The notes under the pieces were generated by a model. It was not told the origin of the DNA. It did no database searches and worked only from the letters and a program-made list of their open reading frames with translations. The translations under genes and the position numbers were made by a program. Positions 25,333 through 35,355 of a stretch of 64,000 bases of DNA are shown here, piece after piece. The DNA is from Pseudomonas sp. Choline-02u-1 (GTDB lineage Bacteria > Pseudomonadota > Gammaproteobacteria > Pseudomonadales > Pseudomonadaceae), in assembly GCF_002836515.1 (NCBI RefSeq), contig NZ_PJBC01000003.1:186001-250000 (forward strand). Reading direction: 5' to 3'. Each line of letters starts with the position of its first letter. Position 1 is the first letter of the stretch.

Positions 25333-26964
25333 ATGAATTCAATGGCTTCCGCGTCCTATTCCAACGCCCCTTCCTACTCGGTACTGGCCGAGGAGAATGC
25401 CCTGTTGCGTGAGCAGCTACAGGTCATGCAGCGGCAGTTGGACTGGTTCAAGAAGCAGCTGTTCGGCCCCAAGTCCGAGAAGCAGGTGTATGACCTCCCG
25501 GAGCAGGGCGGCCTGTTCCAATCGAATGATGCGGCTAGCCCGGAGAAGCCTCTCGATGCGGAGAAACGCCCGGTTCGGGCTTATCAGCGAGGCACCGGAA
25601 AGAAACAGCGGGACGACGACTGCCTGAACGATACGGGTCTGCGTTTTACAGCGGACGTGCCAGTGGAAGTTGTTGAACACCTGCCGCCGGAGCTAAGCGG
25701 CCCCGACGCCGACCAGTACGACATCCTTGGCACCAAAACGACCTATCGGCTGGCCCAGCGGACGTCCAGTTACGTGGTGTTGCAAGTGGAACGCCCCGTA
25801 TTTCGGCGCAAGGGCAGCGACAAGCCCGTGACCACGCCGGCCCCGTCCAACGTACTGGACAACAGCCTGGCCGACGTCAGCTTGTTGGCGGGTCTGATGG
25901 TCGACAAGTTCCAGTTTCACCTACCGCTGTATCGCCAACACCAACGCATCCAGCAAGCGGGTATTACCCTCAGCCGCAGCACCCTCACCAATCTGATCAA
26001 GCGATCTATTGATCTGCTGCGGCCGATCGTGGATGCCCAGACCGACAATGTTCTGCGCAGCCGGGTGTTGGCGATGGATGAGACGCCGATTAAAGCTGGC
26101 CACCAGGGTCGGGCAGGCCCACAAAAAGGCAAGATGAAATCCGGCTGGTTCTGGCCGTTATACGGCGATGCCGATGAAGTGGTGTTCACTTACTCGAACA
26201 GTCGAGGCCGAGCCCATATCGAGCAGGTACTGAACGAACAGTTCAGCGGAACTCTGATCAGTGACGGCTATGCTGCTTATGCCCGCTATGCCGCCGCACA
26301 GCAGAACATCATCCACGCGCAGTGCTGGGTGCACAGTCGTCGTTACTTCATTGAGGCGCAGAAGGACCACCCGATAACTGCCACCGAAGCCCTTCAGCAG
26401 ATTGCCAAGCTATACACCAACGAAGAAGAGATCCGCGTCCAGCAACTGACCGGCGAAAAGAAACGCCAGTACCGGCTGCTCCACTCAAAGCCGGTGGTCA
26501 GCGACTTCTTCCAATGGTGCCGGGATCAACTGGCACAGGGCGGTCTGCTGCCCAGTGATTTATTGACCAAAGCACTGAACTACGTGCTCAGCCGTGAAGC
26601 CAGCCTGACCGTCTTCCTGGAAGACCCAGACGTCCAGCCAGACACCAACCACCTGGAACGGGCCCTGCGCCCCATTCCCATGGGACGCAAGAACTGGCTG
26701 TTCTGCTGGACTGAACTCGGCGCGGAACACGTGGGCATCATCCAGAGCCTGATCACTACGTGCAAACTGCACGACATCAACCCGTACACCTATCTGGTGG
26801 ACGTGCTGCAGCGCATCAGTCAGCACCCGGCCAGCAAGGTCGCTGACCTGACGCCTCGGCTCTGGAAGACCCGGTTCGCCGATAATCCGTTACGCTCGCT
26901 GATCGATCCGCGCCATTCTGATCGACAGACCGCACAGCCAAAGGGCACCCTCCATGCGCATTGA
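25333..26964 (+). CDS. tnpC: IS66 transposase TnpC
   Basis: 543 aa from ATG 25333. An N-terminal leucine-zipper-like coil (LAEENALLREQLQVMQRQL) is followed by the IS66 zinc-binding/linker region and the DDE domain (RVLAMDETPIK, LISDGYAAYARY, TNHLERALRPIP). Full length and intact. Confidence 0.92.
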   Translation: MNSMASASYSNAPSYSVLAEENALLREQLQVMQRQLDWFKKQLFGPKSEKQVYDLPEQGGLFQSNDAASPEKPLDAEKRPVRAYQRGTGKKQRDDDCLNDTGLRFTADVPVEVVEHLPPELSGPDADQYDILGTKTTYRLAQRTSSYVVLQVERPVFRRKGSDKPVTTPAPSNVLDNSLADVSLLAGLMVDKFQFHLPLYRQHQRIQQAGITLSRSTLTNLIKRSIDLLRPIVDAQTDNVLRSRVLAMDETPIKAGHQGRAGPQKGKMKSGWFWPLYGDADEVVFTYSNSRGRAHIEQVLNEQFSGTLISDGYAAYARYAAAQQNIIHAQCWVHSRRYFIEAQKDHPITATEALQQIAKLYTNEEEIRVQQLTGEKKRQYRLLHSKPVVSDFFQWCRDQLAQGGLLPSDLLTKALNYVLSREASLTVFLEDPDVQPDTNHLERALRPIPMGRKNWLFCWTELGAEHVGIIQSLITTCKLHDINPYTYLVDVLQRISQHPASKVADLTPRLWKTRFADNPLRSLIDPRHSDRQTAQPKGTLHAH

Positions 26965-27223
26965 AGACATGAGCATCGATCAGCTATTGGAGCTGAACCG
27001 AATGATCTGCCGGCGCATTGATGAACTGCAAGATCAAGAAAACCTGCAGGCGCTGAGTCGGCTGCACGTGGGGCTGAAGGTGACCTTCGAAAGCCGAACT
27101 GGCTTGACTATGGGGATCGTCACCAAGATCAACCGCAAGAGCGTGATCGTCCTGGCCGAGAACGGCACGAAACAGTACAAGGTCTCACCGGAATTGCTAA
27201 GGCCCCTTCGGGACGTAAAGTAA
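26954..27223 (+). CDS. Fourth IS66-associated small protein
   Basis: 89 aa: an N-terminal helix pair (DQLLELNRMICRRIDELQ) and a C-terminal SH3-like beta segment (KVTFESRTGLTMGIVTKINR, VIVLAENGTKQYKVSP). It overlaps tnpC by 11 bp. Some IS66 elements carry such an extra gene; its role is not known to me. Confidence 0.65.
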   Translation: MRIEDMSIDQLLELNRMICRRIDELQDQENLQALSRLHVGLKVTFESRTGLTMGIVTKINRKSVIVLAENGTKQYKVSPELLRPLRDVK

Positions 27224-27408
27224 GTCCAGTACGTCGTGGAATGAACGCTTACGGTTTGGGTGAGCTCGGCCAGCGGATATCTAGGCCTTTTCTGCTAGCA
27301 AGTCAGCTGGCTTAGCTTCAACTGCACATGCTGGGATATAAGGTCATTCCGGCGAAGCTGCTCTGGCAACGAGATGACGAGCTTTGCCAGAGCAGCAAGT
27401 CGCGAATG

Positions 27409-27738
27409 TTACGCAGCCATGCGCTCGCATTCTTCAGCGCACTTCATGCACGCTTTGGCACACTCTTGGCAGTGATCCACTTGATGTTTCGCGCATTCCT
27501 CTCCGCATGCACGGCAGATCTTGGCGCAAAGGGCACAAAATTCTTTAGCGTAATCACTTTCGCGACTCATCAGTATGGCGGCCAACCTACAAATGTCCGC
27601 GCAGTCGCGGTCAAGCTCGATGCAGCGTGCCATCATTTTTACGTCATCCTCACGCAGGCAAGCAGAGGCGCACGTTTCGCACACAAGGGCGCAGTTCGAA
27701 CAAGCTTGGATACAGGAAGCGAACATTGAGTTTGTCAT
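27409..27738 (-). CDS. Four-helix-bundle copper-binding protein (Csp-like)
   Basis: 109 aa with about 17 cysteines in C-x2/3-C spacing along helices (CIQACSNCALVCETCASACL, CALCAKICRACGEECAKHQ), the pattern of Csp-type copper-storage proteins that hold Cu(I) inside the bundle. There is no signal peptide, so it is cytosolic. A ribosome binding site TGGAGAACGCA precedes ATG 27738. A 13-bp perfect hairpin at 27357-27396 lies 12 bp past the stop. It is cargo captured between duplicated transposon ends. Confidence 0.85.
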   Translation of the reverse strand: MTNSMFASCIQACSNCALVCETCASACLREDDVKMMARCIELDRDCADICRLAAILMSRESDYAKEFCALCAKICRACGEECAKHQVDHCQECAKACMKCAEECERMAA

Positions 27739-28207
27739 TGCGTTCTCCAGGGTTCGATAGTTGTATGTCGTCGGTGCCTACTGACCGATACGGCTCATCA
27801 GCCTGTTAGCAGACACTGAATTATGACACGCTCCTACCGAGCCCGTTTCGAAAAACTTCATTACAATGTTGTAAGGTAAATCCAACCGCACCGGGGCTCT
27901 GCGGGCGCAGTTGGTGGCGATGTGGCAGTCAGTAGCTTGGCGGCCCAGGCCAAGATCAAATCACGGGAGCGAAAGCGTAAGGGCAGCCAGGAACCGGAGG
28001 ACGATGAGCCGTTCTGATTTCATGGCGACGACGGCCTGCTACATGGCTGCGTGTGGCAGGTCTTAAACAACTGAACTGGGCTAGCGAAGGAGTGGGGGCA
28101 ACAGCAGCTGCGCTGGTAGACTTATCCACAGTTGCTGGTAACAAAATCAGCAATCCGCCCTGGGTCAAATTTCAATCGGCAGGGTCAATTTTCCATCAGC
28201 GCCAACA
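27739..28207. other. Mosaic of remnants between the Csp gene and the duplicated transposon end
   Basis: No intact gene. About 27910-28017 on + is an open tail ending in acidic residues (PEDDEPF) of unknown origin. The last ~50 bp (GGGTCAAATTT, then GGGTCAATTTTCCATC) resemble an IS21-family terminus abutting the 109-bp repeat. The Csp promoter must lie near 27739-27830. Confidence 0.45.
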
Positions 28208-28316
28208 TACACCCACGAAGAAGTCATGCGGGCGATGCAGGAACTCATCGACCAAGCGCGAGACAAGCCATGTTGATCGGCTGACGGAAATTTCTGGGTT
28301 TCCGGCTTACAACCCC
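28208..28316 (+). repeat. 109-bp direct repeat, copy 2, with the active right inverted repeat
   Basis: Identical to 24564-24672. Its inverted repeat (28279-28316) is the outer end paired with 19032-19069 and is followed by the TACAT target duplication. Confidence 0.92.
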
Positions 28317-28472
28317 TACATGAACCAATAATTTGTCCAGTTCCGGACGTGCGCTTTTTGAGCCGCTGGCAACGTCTTGATAGATCCGCTCGCACCCTGC
28401 CTTTGTCAGAGCATCGATCTGGAGGTCGGCGTTCTGATCCCGAGTACTCACCCGCGCATAGCCAATTTTCAT
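28317..28472 (-). pseudogene. tnpR: Outer transposon resolvase TnpR, 5' part
   Basis: Starts MKIGYARVSTRDQ with catalytic Ser9, runs to SKSARPELDKLLVHV and is then cut by the inner transposon. Continues at 19031 on the minus strand. The start is ATG 28472. Confidence 0.9.
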
Positions 28473-28673
28473 CAAAAGTACCGTTTACTCAACAGAGAAA
28501 TTGAAAATAGAACCTTGATTAACGATACCAGTATTTAAAACCATAATATGGGCTAACTCGGAGCTGGGCAGGTCTTCCGTTAAAGTTCTATAAAACGAGG
28601 GTTTTATCGAACCGTTGCGGCGCAGTGAGGATCGAGTGTATAAACACATAAACACCTAACATTGGAAAAAGTC
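28473..28673. promoter_or_regulatory. res region and divergent promoters of the outer transposon
   Basis: AT-rich interval between tnpR and the antitoxin gene. It contains ATAAAAC-GAGG-GTTTTAT (7-bp perfect arms, near 28590-28607) and a repeated ATAAACAC just before the antitoxin gene, which could be its operator. Confidence 0.5.
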
Positions 28674-28913
28674 ATGAATACCACTCGCTGGAACGTCGCC
28701 GTCTCCACCGACACCGACCAATCGCTTCGCATGTTTCTGGCCAGCCAAGGCGGTGGCCGTAAGGGCGACCTGTCGCGCTTCATCGAAGAAGCGGTGCGGG
28801 CACACATCCTGGAGCTGAGCGCCGAACAGGCCAAGGTTTCCAATGCCCATCTGAGTGAGGCCGAACTGACCGAAGCGGTTGAAGAAGCGCTCGACTGGGC
28901 GCGTAAGCGCTGA
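28674..28913 (+). CDS. Ribbon-helix-helix antitoxin
   Basis: 79 aa from ATG 28674 after TTGGAAAAAGTC. N-terminal RHH strand (RWNVAVSTDTDQSLRMFLA) and helix (LSRFIEEAVRAHIL), acidic toxin-binding tail. Overlaps the PIN toxin gene by one base. RHH/PIN pairs are standard passengers beside resolvase genes in Tn3 transposons. Confidence 0.85.
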   Translation: MNTTRWNVAVSTDTDQSLRMFLASQGGGRKGDLSRFIEEAVRAHILELSAEQAKVSNAHLSEAELTEAVEEALDWARKR

Positions 28914-29323
28914 TGCGGGTTGTATTGGATACCAACATTCTGTTCAGTGCGCTGATCTCACCGCATGGGTCTCCTGATGCGATCTATCGGGCCTGGCGTT
29001 CAGCTCGCTTCGAGGTGGTGACTTCACGGGCACAGCTCGACGAAATTCGTCGCGCCAGTCGTTACCCCAAGCTTCAGGCCATCCTTCAGCCTGCCAAAGT
29101 GGGGGCCATGATCAATAACCTGCAACGCGCCGTGGTATTGGAGCGGTTGACCATTGAGGTTGAAGCCGATGATCCGGATGACTCTTTTCTGCTGGCCATG
29201 GCTTTGGCGGGCAATGCGGACTACCTAGTAACCGGTGATCGACGCGCAGGCCTCTTGCAGCGCGGACATATCGAACGCACGCGGATTGTCACCCCCGCCG
29301 TGTTCTGCGCCGAGGTACTGTGA
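28913..29323 (+). CDS. PIN-domain toxin
   Basis: 136 aa, PIN_3-type ribonuclease: acidic residues in VVLDTNILFSALI, QLDEIRR and DDPDDSFLLAMA, then YLVTGDRR. Likely an RNase toxin neutralised by the RHH protein. Ends 3 bp before the transposase ATG. Confidence 0.88.
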   Translation: MRVVLDTNILFSALISPHGSPDAIYRAWRSARFEVVTSRAQLDEIRRASRYPKLQAILQPAKVGAMINNLQRAVVLERLTIEVEADDPDDSFLLAMALAGNADYLVTGDRRAGLLQRGHIERTRIVTPAVFCAEVL

Positions 29324-29326
29324 TCG

Positions 29327-32320
29327 ATGCCGGTTGGTTTTCTGACTCAGGAGCAACGCGACGGCTTTGGTCGCTACATCGATGCGCCCAGCCGTGATGA
29401 ACTGGAGCGCTACTTCCACCTGAGCGATGAAGACCGTGAAGCCGTCCAGGTACTACGGGGCAACCATAACCGCTTGGGCTATGCCGTTCTGCTGACTACC
29501 GTTCGCTTCGTCGGTGTTTTGCCGGACAAACCCACGGCTGTGCCGGTGGAAGTCCTGCTTGTGCTTTGTCGGCAATTGGCAATCGCCGACCCTGACTGTC
29601 TTGTACGTTATAGCGATCATCGTCGCTGGATACATGCGGCCGATATTCAAGAGCGCTATGGCTATCGCCACTTTACTGACCCAGGCATCGGCTTTCGTTT
29701 GAGCCGATGGCTGTATGCCCTTTGCTGGACTGGTACTGATCGTCCTGGCGTGCTGTTCGAACGAGCTACCTCATGGCTGCTCACACAGAAAGTCCTATTG
29801 CCCGGAATTTCCCAGTTAGAGCGCTTCATTGCCCAACTGCGTAGCCGGGTTGAAGAACGCCTCTGGTACACCTTGGGCCGCAGCGTGACCGAGGAGCAAA
29901 GACAGCACCTACAAGACTTGCTTCTGGTGGCCGAAGGCAACCGTAGTTCCCGACTGGATCAACTACGCTCCGGCCCGGTGATGGTCAGTGGCCCTGCACT
30001 GGTTCGGGCGCTGCGTCGGCTGGATGATGTACGCGGGTTGGGTATCGCCTTACCGGCAGCTGCGCATATCCCTCCCAGCCGCATTGCCGCCCTGGCTCGC
30101 TTTGCCAACACCGCGAAGGTCACGGCCATCAATCGACTGCCGGCGTCGCGCCGGTTGGCGACGTTGGTGGCATTCGCGGTTTCCTTGGAAGCCAGTGCGC
30201 ACGACGATGCTCTGGAAGTTCTGGAAGCGCTACTGCGTGATATCTTCAACAACGCAGAGAAGGCTGACAAGAAGGCTCGGTTGCGTAGTCTAAAAGACCT
30301 GGATCGCTCGGCGGCAATGCTCGCCGCTGCGTGCAAGGTCGTGCTGGATAGCTCGATCAGCGATGACAATGTCCGTGCCCGGCTGTTCAACGACCTGCCA
30401 CGTGTCACGCTGGAGAAAGCCCTGGAAGAGGTCAATGCGTTGATCCGTCCGGCCAACGATGTGTTTTACCTCGCTCTGGAGGAGCGCTACCGCAGCGTGC
30501 GCCGTTTCCTTCCTGACTTATTGAAACATATTCGCTTCGGCTTCAGCCCGGCGGGTAAGGGTGTGGCGGCTAGTTTGGACTGGTTGCAACTGAACTTGCC
30601 TCGCAGGAAGCCGGAGGATGACGTGCCGCAGGAGATCGTGGCCAAGGCTTGGCAGAACCACATCACTCGCGAAGATGGCTCCCTCGACATGGGCGCCTAT
30701 GTCTTCTGCACGCTTGATGCACTACGCACGGCCCTACGCCGCCGCGATGTCTTTGTTGCACCCAGTTGGCGCTATGCCGACCCGCGTATCGGTCTGCTCG
30801 ATGGTGCAGAATGGCTGTCGGCGCGACCGATCATCTGTCGCTCACTGGGCCTGACTGTGGACGCCAAAACCACCTTGGACGCCTTGTCTGCCGAGCTGGA
30901 TGCGACTTGGTACGCAGTCGCCGCTCGCCTGCCCGACAATCCTGCGATCCAGTTGAGTGAGAATACAGAGGGCAAAACCGAGCTGTCCCTCGGAGCGCTG
31001 GAGAAGCTGGAAGAGCCCAACTCGTTGCTGCAACTGCGTGCAGCCGTGGCCGACTTGATGCCGCGTGTCGATTTGCCGGAAATCCTGTTAGAAATCGCCG
31101 CTCGTACCGGCTTCACTGAAGCCTTCACCCATGTGTCCGAACGCAATGCGCGGGCCGACAACTTGGTGACGAGTTTGTGCGCAGTGCTCTTGGGAGGAGC
31201 CTGTAACACCGGCCTGGAGCCCTTGACTCGCAACGACAACCAAGCGCTGCGCCGTGACCGGCTGTCCTGGGTGAGCCAGAACTATCTCCGTGACGATACC
31301 CTGTCGGCAGCCAATGCCATTTTGGTGGCTGCGCAGAGTCAACTGGAGCTGGCTCAGGTCTGGGGCGGCGGCGAGGTGGCCTCCGCCGATGGCATGCGTT
31401 TTGTCGTACCTGTGCGTACCGTACATGCCGGCCCTAACCCGAAGTATTTCGGTACCGGCCGGGGCGTCACCTGGTACAACCTGATCTCCGACCAGTTTTC
31501 CGGTCTTAACGCCATTACGGTGCCCGGCACCCTGCGCGACAGCCTAGTATTGCTCGCGGTTGTGCTGGAACAACAGACCGAATTGCAGCCCACACAAATC
31601 ATGACCGATACCGGTGCTTACAGCGATGTGGTGTTCGGGTTATTCCGTCTGCTCGGTTATCACTTCTGCCCGCGCCTGGCTGATGTCGGCGGTACCCGCT
31701 TCTGGCGCACCCGCCCGGACGCGGATTACGGCAAGCTCAACGGACTTGCTCGCCAGTCAGTCAAGCTCGACCTGATCGCCGAGCACTGGGATGACCTGTT
31801 GCGTTTGGCTGGCTCACTCAAACTTGGCCGAGTGCCGGCGACAGGCATCATGCGCACCCTACAAACGGGAGATCGTCCGACCCGTCTGGCCCAGGCGTTG
31901 GCAGAGTTCGGACGGATCGAGAAAACCCTGCATACGTTGACCTACATTGATGATGAGTCCAAGCGCCGCGCCACCCTGACCCAACTGAATCGCGGCGAAG
32001 GCCGACACAGCCTGGCTCGCGCCGTGTTCCATGGCAAACGAGGCGAGCTTCGCCAGCGCTACCGAGAAGGCCAGGAGGATCAACTCGGTGCCCTGGGCCT
32101 GGTGGTAAATATCATTGTGCTATGGAATACCCTCTACATGACGGCTGCCGTGGAGCGGTTAAAGCAGCACGGCTACCCGGTACAGGACGAAGACCTGGCT
32201 CGTTTGTCGCCGCTGATCTTCGAGCACATCAATATGTTGGGACGGTACTCCTTCGCGGTACCAGAAGAGGTCGCCCGAGGTGAGCTACGGCCACTGCGTA
32301 ATCCAGACGACGATATTTAG
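29327..32320 (+). CDS. tnpA: Tn3-family transposase of the outer transposon
   Basis: 997 aa, N-terminal DUF4158 (VGFLTQEQRDGFGRY, LSDEDREAVQVLRG) and C-terminal DDE core: NPKYFGTGRGVTWYN, the aspartate in IMTDTGAYSDVVFG, and the final glutamate region TLYMTAAVERL. Intact. It recognises the 38-bp ends at 18225 and 37249 by inference from position. It is very different in sequence from the TnpA at 19064. Confidence 0.92.
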   Translation: MPVGFLTQEQRDGFGRYIDAPSRDELERYFHLSDEDREAVQVLRGNHNRLGYAVLLTTVRFVGVLPDKPTAVPVEVLLVLCRQLAIADPDCLVRYSDHRRWIHAADIQERYGYRHFTDPGIGFRLSRWLYALCWTGTDRPGVLFERATSWLLTQKVLLPGISQLERFIAQLRSRVEERLWYTLGRSVTEEQRQHLQDLLLVAEGNRSSRLDQLRSGPVMVSGPALVRALRRLDDVRGLGIALPAAAHIPPSRIAALARFANTAKVTAINRLPASRRLATLVAFAVSLEASAHDDALEVLEALLRDIFNNAEKADKKARLRSLKDLDRSAAMLAAACKVVLDSSISDDNVRARLFNDLPRVTLEKALEEVNALIRPANDVFYLALEERYRSVRRFLPDLLKHIRFGFSPAGKGVAASLDWLQLNLPRRKPEDDVPQEIVAKAWQNHITREDGSLDMGAYVFCTLDALRTALRRRDVFVAPSWRYADPRIGLLDGAEWLSARPIICRSLGLTVDAKTTLDALSAELDATWYAVAARLPDNPAIQLSENTEGKTELSLGALEKLEEPNSLLQLRAAVADLMPRVDLPEILLEIAARTGFTEAFTHVSERNARADNLVTSLCAVLLGGACNTGLEPLTRNDNQALRRDRLSWVSQNYLRDDTLSAANAILVAAQSQLELAQVWGGGEVASADGMRFVVPVRTVHAGPNPKYFGTGRGVTWYNLISDQFSGLNAITVPGTLRDSLVLLAVVLEQQTELQPTQIMTDTGAYSDVVFGLFRLLGYHFCPRLADVGGTRFWRTRPDADYGKLNGLARQSVKLDLIAEHWDDLLRLAGSLKLGRVPATGIMRTLQTGDRPTRLAQALAEFGRIEKTLHTLTYIDDESKRRATLTQLNRGEGRHSLARAVFHGKRGELRQRYREGQEDQLGALGLVVNIIVLWNTLYMTAAVERLKQHGYPVQDEDLARLSPLIFEHINMLGRYSFAVPEEVARGELRPLRNPDDDI

Positions 32321-32422
32321 GTGCGCAGGTCGAACTCAGTGGGCTATGTTGTCAGATAGCTTAGATGGGATTGACCACAGCATTTCTCAATAAGTAGAAA
32401 CACTGTGGCTTAGAGAGTTATC

Positions 32423-33274
32423 TCAGCGCAGCAGCAATACAGGCATGGTGGCTGTTCGAAGCATCGTCGTAGTCGTGCTTCCTACCAAAAACTGCCTGAT
32501 GCGTGAATGCCCATAGGCACCCATGACCAGCAGATCAATGCCGTGCTCTGTCTGATAATCGTGCAGAGCCGACTCCACCTCACCTTGTCTGATTTCAGCT
32601 TGGACTAGGAAGCCAGCCGAGAGAAGCATGCTTTGTGCTTTTCCCAGTGCCTCGTGATTGCTCACCGAATCTGCACCGACCGTAACAAGATGAATGGGCA
32701 AGTCTTTGCAAAGCGAACTGGCGGCAAACATTTGGATGGTTTTGTAGGCTGTGGAGCTGCCGTCAAATGCGAGCATCACCTTTTCGGGCTTTTTATAGCT
32801 GTTGGCTGTGATCAGGATAGGCCGGTGAATTGTTCGCACTACAGCTTCTATCTGGCTGCCAAGGCTGTGCGCGTTGCGTGAGTTGTCTTCACCCACTCTT
32901 CCTATCACCAACAGTCGAATATCCTCCTGAAGGTCGCTCAGACTTTCTACCAAGTGTCCGTGGCGCTGCTTCAGCTCAGGAAACGCAGCGCCGGAAATGA
33001 CCGTTCGCTCCCTGGCCTTTTCCAGCATGTGTTGGCCCTGTTCCAGAGCGAGTCTGGCGCGTTGGGCATCCAATGTAGCCAGCTCCTCCAGCAGATGCTC
33101 TCGACTGCCGAGACCAATATTTCCACTTAGGTCAGCTGCTGCTGGGTATTTCTCTTCATCCAATACGTGAAGCAAGGTAAGAGGCGCGTTGAGTCGCTGC
33201 GACGCCCATGCTGCGTAGTCGCAGACCGCCAATGAGGATTGTGAGTTATCAATACATGCCATTACGTGGGTCAT
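32423..33274 (-). CDS. Tandem universal stress protein
   Basis: 283 aa with two UspA domains. The C-terminal copy keeps the ATP-binding motif LVMGAYGHSR followed by GSTTTTML; the N-terminal copy has LLVIGRVG in that place. It lies 11 bp downstream of the SulP gene, same direction, so a two-gene unit, a recurrent pairing in mobile elements. Confidence 0.88.
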   Translation of the reverse strand: MTHVMACIDNSQSSLAVCDYAAWASQRLNAPLTLLHVLDEEKYPAAADLSGNIGLGSREHLLEELATLDAQRARLALEQGQHMLEKARERTVISGAAFPELKQRHGHLVESLSDLQEDIRLLVIGRVGEDNSRNAHSLGSQIEAVVRTIHRPILITANSYKKPEKVMLAFDGSSTAYKTIQMFAASSLCKDLPIHLVTVGADSVSNHEALGKAQSMLLSAGFLVQAEIRQGEVESALHDYQTEHGIDLLVMGAYGHSRIRQFLVGSTTTTMLRTATMPVLLLR

Positions 33275-33285
33275 TGTCGATCTCC

Positions 33286-34773
33286 TTAGTGGCTCATGAG
33301 CTTGTCGATGGCGCCAGGTTTGTCATGCACGCCAAAGCGGTCAACGATTGTGGCGCTGGCCTCATTTAGACCCAGCACTTCAACCTCGGCGCCCTCGCGA
33401 CGGAACTTGATTACCACTTTATCCAGCGCGGCGACGGCGGTGATATCCCAGAAATGCGCCTGTGTCAGATCGATGGTGACCTTGTTGAGCGCTTCCTTGA
33501 AGTCAAAAACTTCGGTGAACTTGTCTGCCGAGCTGAAGAACACCTGGCCTACCACGCGGTAAGTCCGATGCGACTCCGTCTCTTCAAGACTGCTCTTGAT
33601 ATCGAGGTAATGTCCGACCTTGTTCGCAAAGAACAACGAAGCCAGCAGTACGCCGACCAACACGCCGTAAGCCAGATTATGCGTTGCCACGACCACCACA
33701 ACGGTCGCGACCATGACGAGGTTGGTCGACAGTGGGTGCTCTTTCAGATTGCGCAAGGAATCCCAGCTAAAGGTGCCGATGGATACCATGATCATCACAG
33801 CAACCAATGCAGCCATCGGGATCTTGGAGAGCCATTCGCCGAGGAAAACGACCATCAGCAGCAAGAAAATGCCCGCGCACAATGTGGAGAGACGGGTACG
33901 TCCACCGGATTTCACGTTGATGATCGACTGGCCGATCATGGCGCAGCCTGCCATACCGCCGAGCATCCCGGCAGCGATGTTGGCAATGCCTTGACCCTTG
34001 CATTCACGGTTTTTGTTGCTGGTGGTATCGGTCAAATCGTCGACGATGGTCGCGGTCATCATGGACTCAAGCAGACCTACTACGGCCAAGGCGGCTGAGT
34101 ACGGGAAGATGATGCGCAGAGTTTCAACGTTCAGCGGGACTTCAGGCCACAGGAAAATCGGCAGCGTGTCCGGCAGTTCGCCCATGTCACCCACAGTGCG
34201 GATATCCAGACCGAGGTAAATAGCAATGGCCGTCAGGGCCAGGATGCACACCAGCGGCGAGGGAATCAGCTTGCCGATCTTCGGTACATACGGAAACAGA
34301 TAGATTATTCCGAGGCCCACTACGGTCATGGCGTAAACGTGCCAGGTCACGTTGGTCAATTCAGGTAACTGCGCCATGAAAATCAGAATCGCCAATGCAT
34401 TCACAAAGCCTGTGACTACCGAGCGCGAAACAAAGCGCATCAGAGAGCCCAGTTTCAGGTATCCAGCGAGGATTTGAAGCGCCCCGCAGAGCAAGGTGGC
34501 TGCCAGCAAATACTGAAGCCCGTGATCTTTTACCAGGGTGACCATCAGCAGTGCCATCGCACCGGTAGCTGCCGAGATCATGCCGGGTCGACCGCCGACG
34601 AAGGCGATGACAGCACAGATACAGAAGGAGGCGTAGAGACCGACCTTGGGGTCGACGCCGGCAATGATAGAGAAAGCAATGGCCTCCGGGATCAGCGCGA
34701 GCGCGACCACGATCCCCGCGAGCACGTCTCCACGGACGTTGGAAAACCACGTTTGTTTGAGCGATTGCAGCAT
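33286..34773 (-). CDS. SulP-family anion transporter
   Basis: 495 aa from ATG 34773 ([10 protein letters not shown]). About 12 membrane helices, the SulP signature region ([28 protein letters not shown]) described here as residues ~45-75, and a C-terminal STAS domain ([20 protein letters not shown]). Likely moves sulfate or bicarbonate; the substrate cannot be decided. Operon with the universal stress protein. Confidence 0.88.
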   Translation of the reverse strand: MLQSLKQTWFSNVRGDVLAGIVVALALIPEAIAFSIIAGVDPKVGLYASFCICAVIAFVGGRPGMISAATGAMALLMVTLVKDHGLQYLLAATLLCGALQILAGYLKLGSLMRFVSRSVVTGFVNALAILIFMAQLPELTNVTWHVYAMTVVGLGIIYLFPYVPKIGKLIPSPLVCILALTAIAIYLGLDIRTVGDMGELPDTLPIFLWPEVPLNVETLRIIFPYSAALAVVGLLESMMTATIVDDLTDTTSNKNRECKGQGIANIAAGMLGGMAGCAMIGQSIINVKSGGRTRLSTLCAGIFLLLMVVFLGEWLSKIPMAALVAVMIMVSIGTFSWDSLRNLKEHPLSTNLVMVATVVVVVATHNLAYGVLVGVLLASLFFANKVGHYLDIKSSLEETESHRTYRVVGQVFFSSADKFTEVFDFKEALNKVTIDLTQAHFWDITAVAALDKVVIKFRREGAEVEVLGLNEASATIVDRFGVHDKPGAIDKLMSH

Positions 34774-35192
34774 CAGAATATCCAAGGCAATGCACCACAC
34801 GCACACCAGGCAGATGGCGAGCGCGTCGATACGAATTCAAGTTGTGAGGATTATTTGGCTGTGTGCCTTGGGTGTAAAAACCGGGCATACAGCAGTACGC
34901 GACCGCGAGCGAAACTAGCGGAAGCGAGATGTTGCGAGGGGGCGTAGCGCTAAGGCGGCGTAGGCTGCCAGTAGATCGTTTGGAGTACAGTCATGCTGGT
35001 GTTCCTGTAGCTCAAGAGGTATGGCTGAGCGATAAAGTATACAGTGAAGATATCGTCAAATGCGACCTGCTGCCTCGTTTGGGTCAGTTCTTCCAGCCGT
35101 GCTGATCTCCCTAGGGCAAGTCTTTCTAGATTAAACCGCGACGAACTCCGCTGTCAGGCAGTGTACACATGGTGGAGAGATCAATTCAGATC
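34774..35192. other. Gene-free interval upstream of sulP
   Basis: No gene seen. It contains the sulP promoter and outer-transposon DNA up to the CTCCT target duplication (35193-35197). Confidence 0.5.
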
Positions 35193-35355
35193 CTCCTGGG
35201 GTCGATAGAGAAATCGGAAAAAATCGTACGCTAAGCATTCGGCCTGTCAGGTTGAGGCCATAGAGATTGACGCCTTGGCGTCAGAAAATGCAGAAAGCGG
35301 CCCTAGTCTGACGCGGTGCCAGTGAACCGCCTGACGCCGAGTTGAAGCCGTAAAC

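Larger units (their letters stand above)
24673..27252 (+). mobile_element. IS66-family element, left end missing
   Basis: Contains tnpA, tnpB, tnpC and a fourth small gene. The right end is recognisable: the complement of 27252 leftwards reads GTAAGCGTTC, the usual IS66 terminus. At the left the first codon of tnpA touches the Tn3-type inverted repeat at 24672, so the IS66 left terminus and tnpA promoter have been lost. Confidence 0.8.
19032..28316. mobile_element. Inner Tn3-family transposon (Tn5501-like) with captured cargo, 9,285 bp
   Basis: Outer ends are 38-bp inverted repeats at 19032-19069 and 28279-28316 (GGGGTTGTA...GTCAGCC), flanked by an exact 5-bp duplication TACAT at 19027-19031 and 28317-28321. 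A third repeat copy at 24635-24672 marks the original right end of a 5.6-kb transposon (tnpA, tnpR, toxin-antitoxin, three small genes). Between it and the distal end lie a left-truncated IS66 and a copper-binding protein gene. The duplication shows that the whole 9.3 kb moved as one unit into the outer resolvase gene. Confidence 0.9.

Noticed and set aside
28150..28207. Complete IS21-family insertion
   Set aside because: Only a terminus-like stretch is visible; no istA or istB coding sequence, so I record it as a remnant only.
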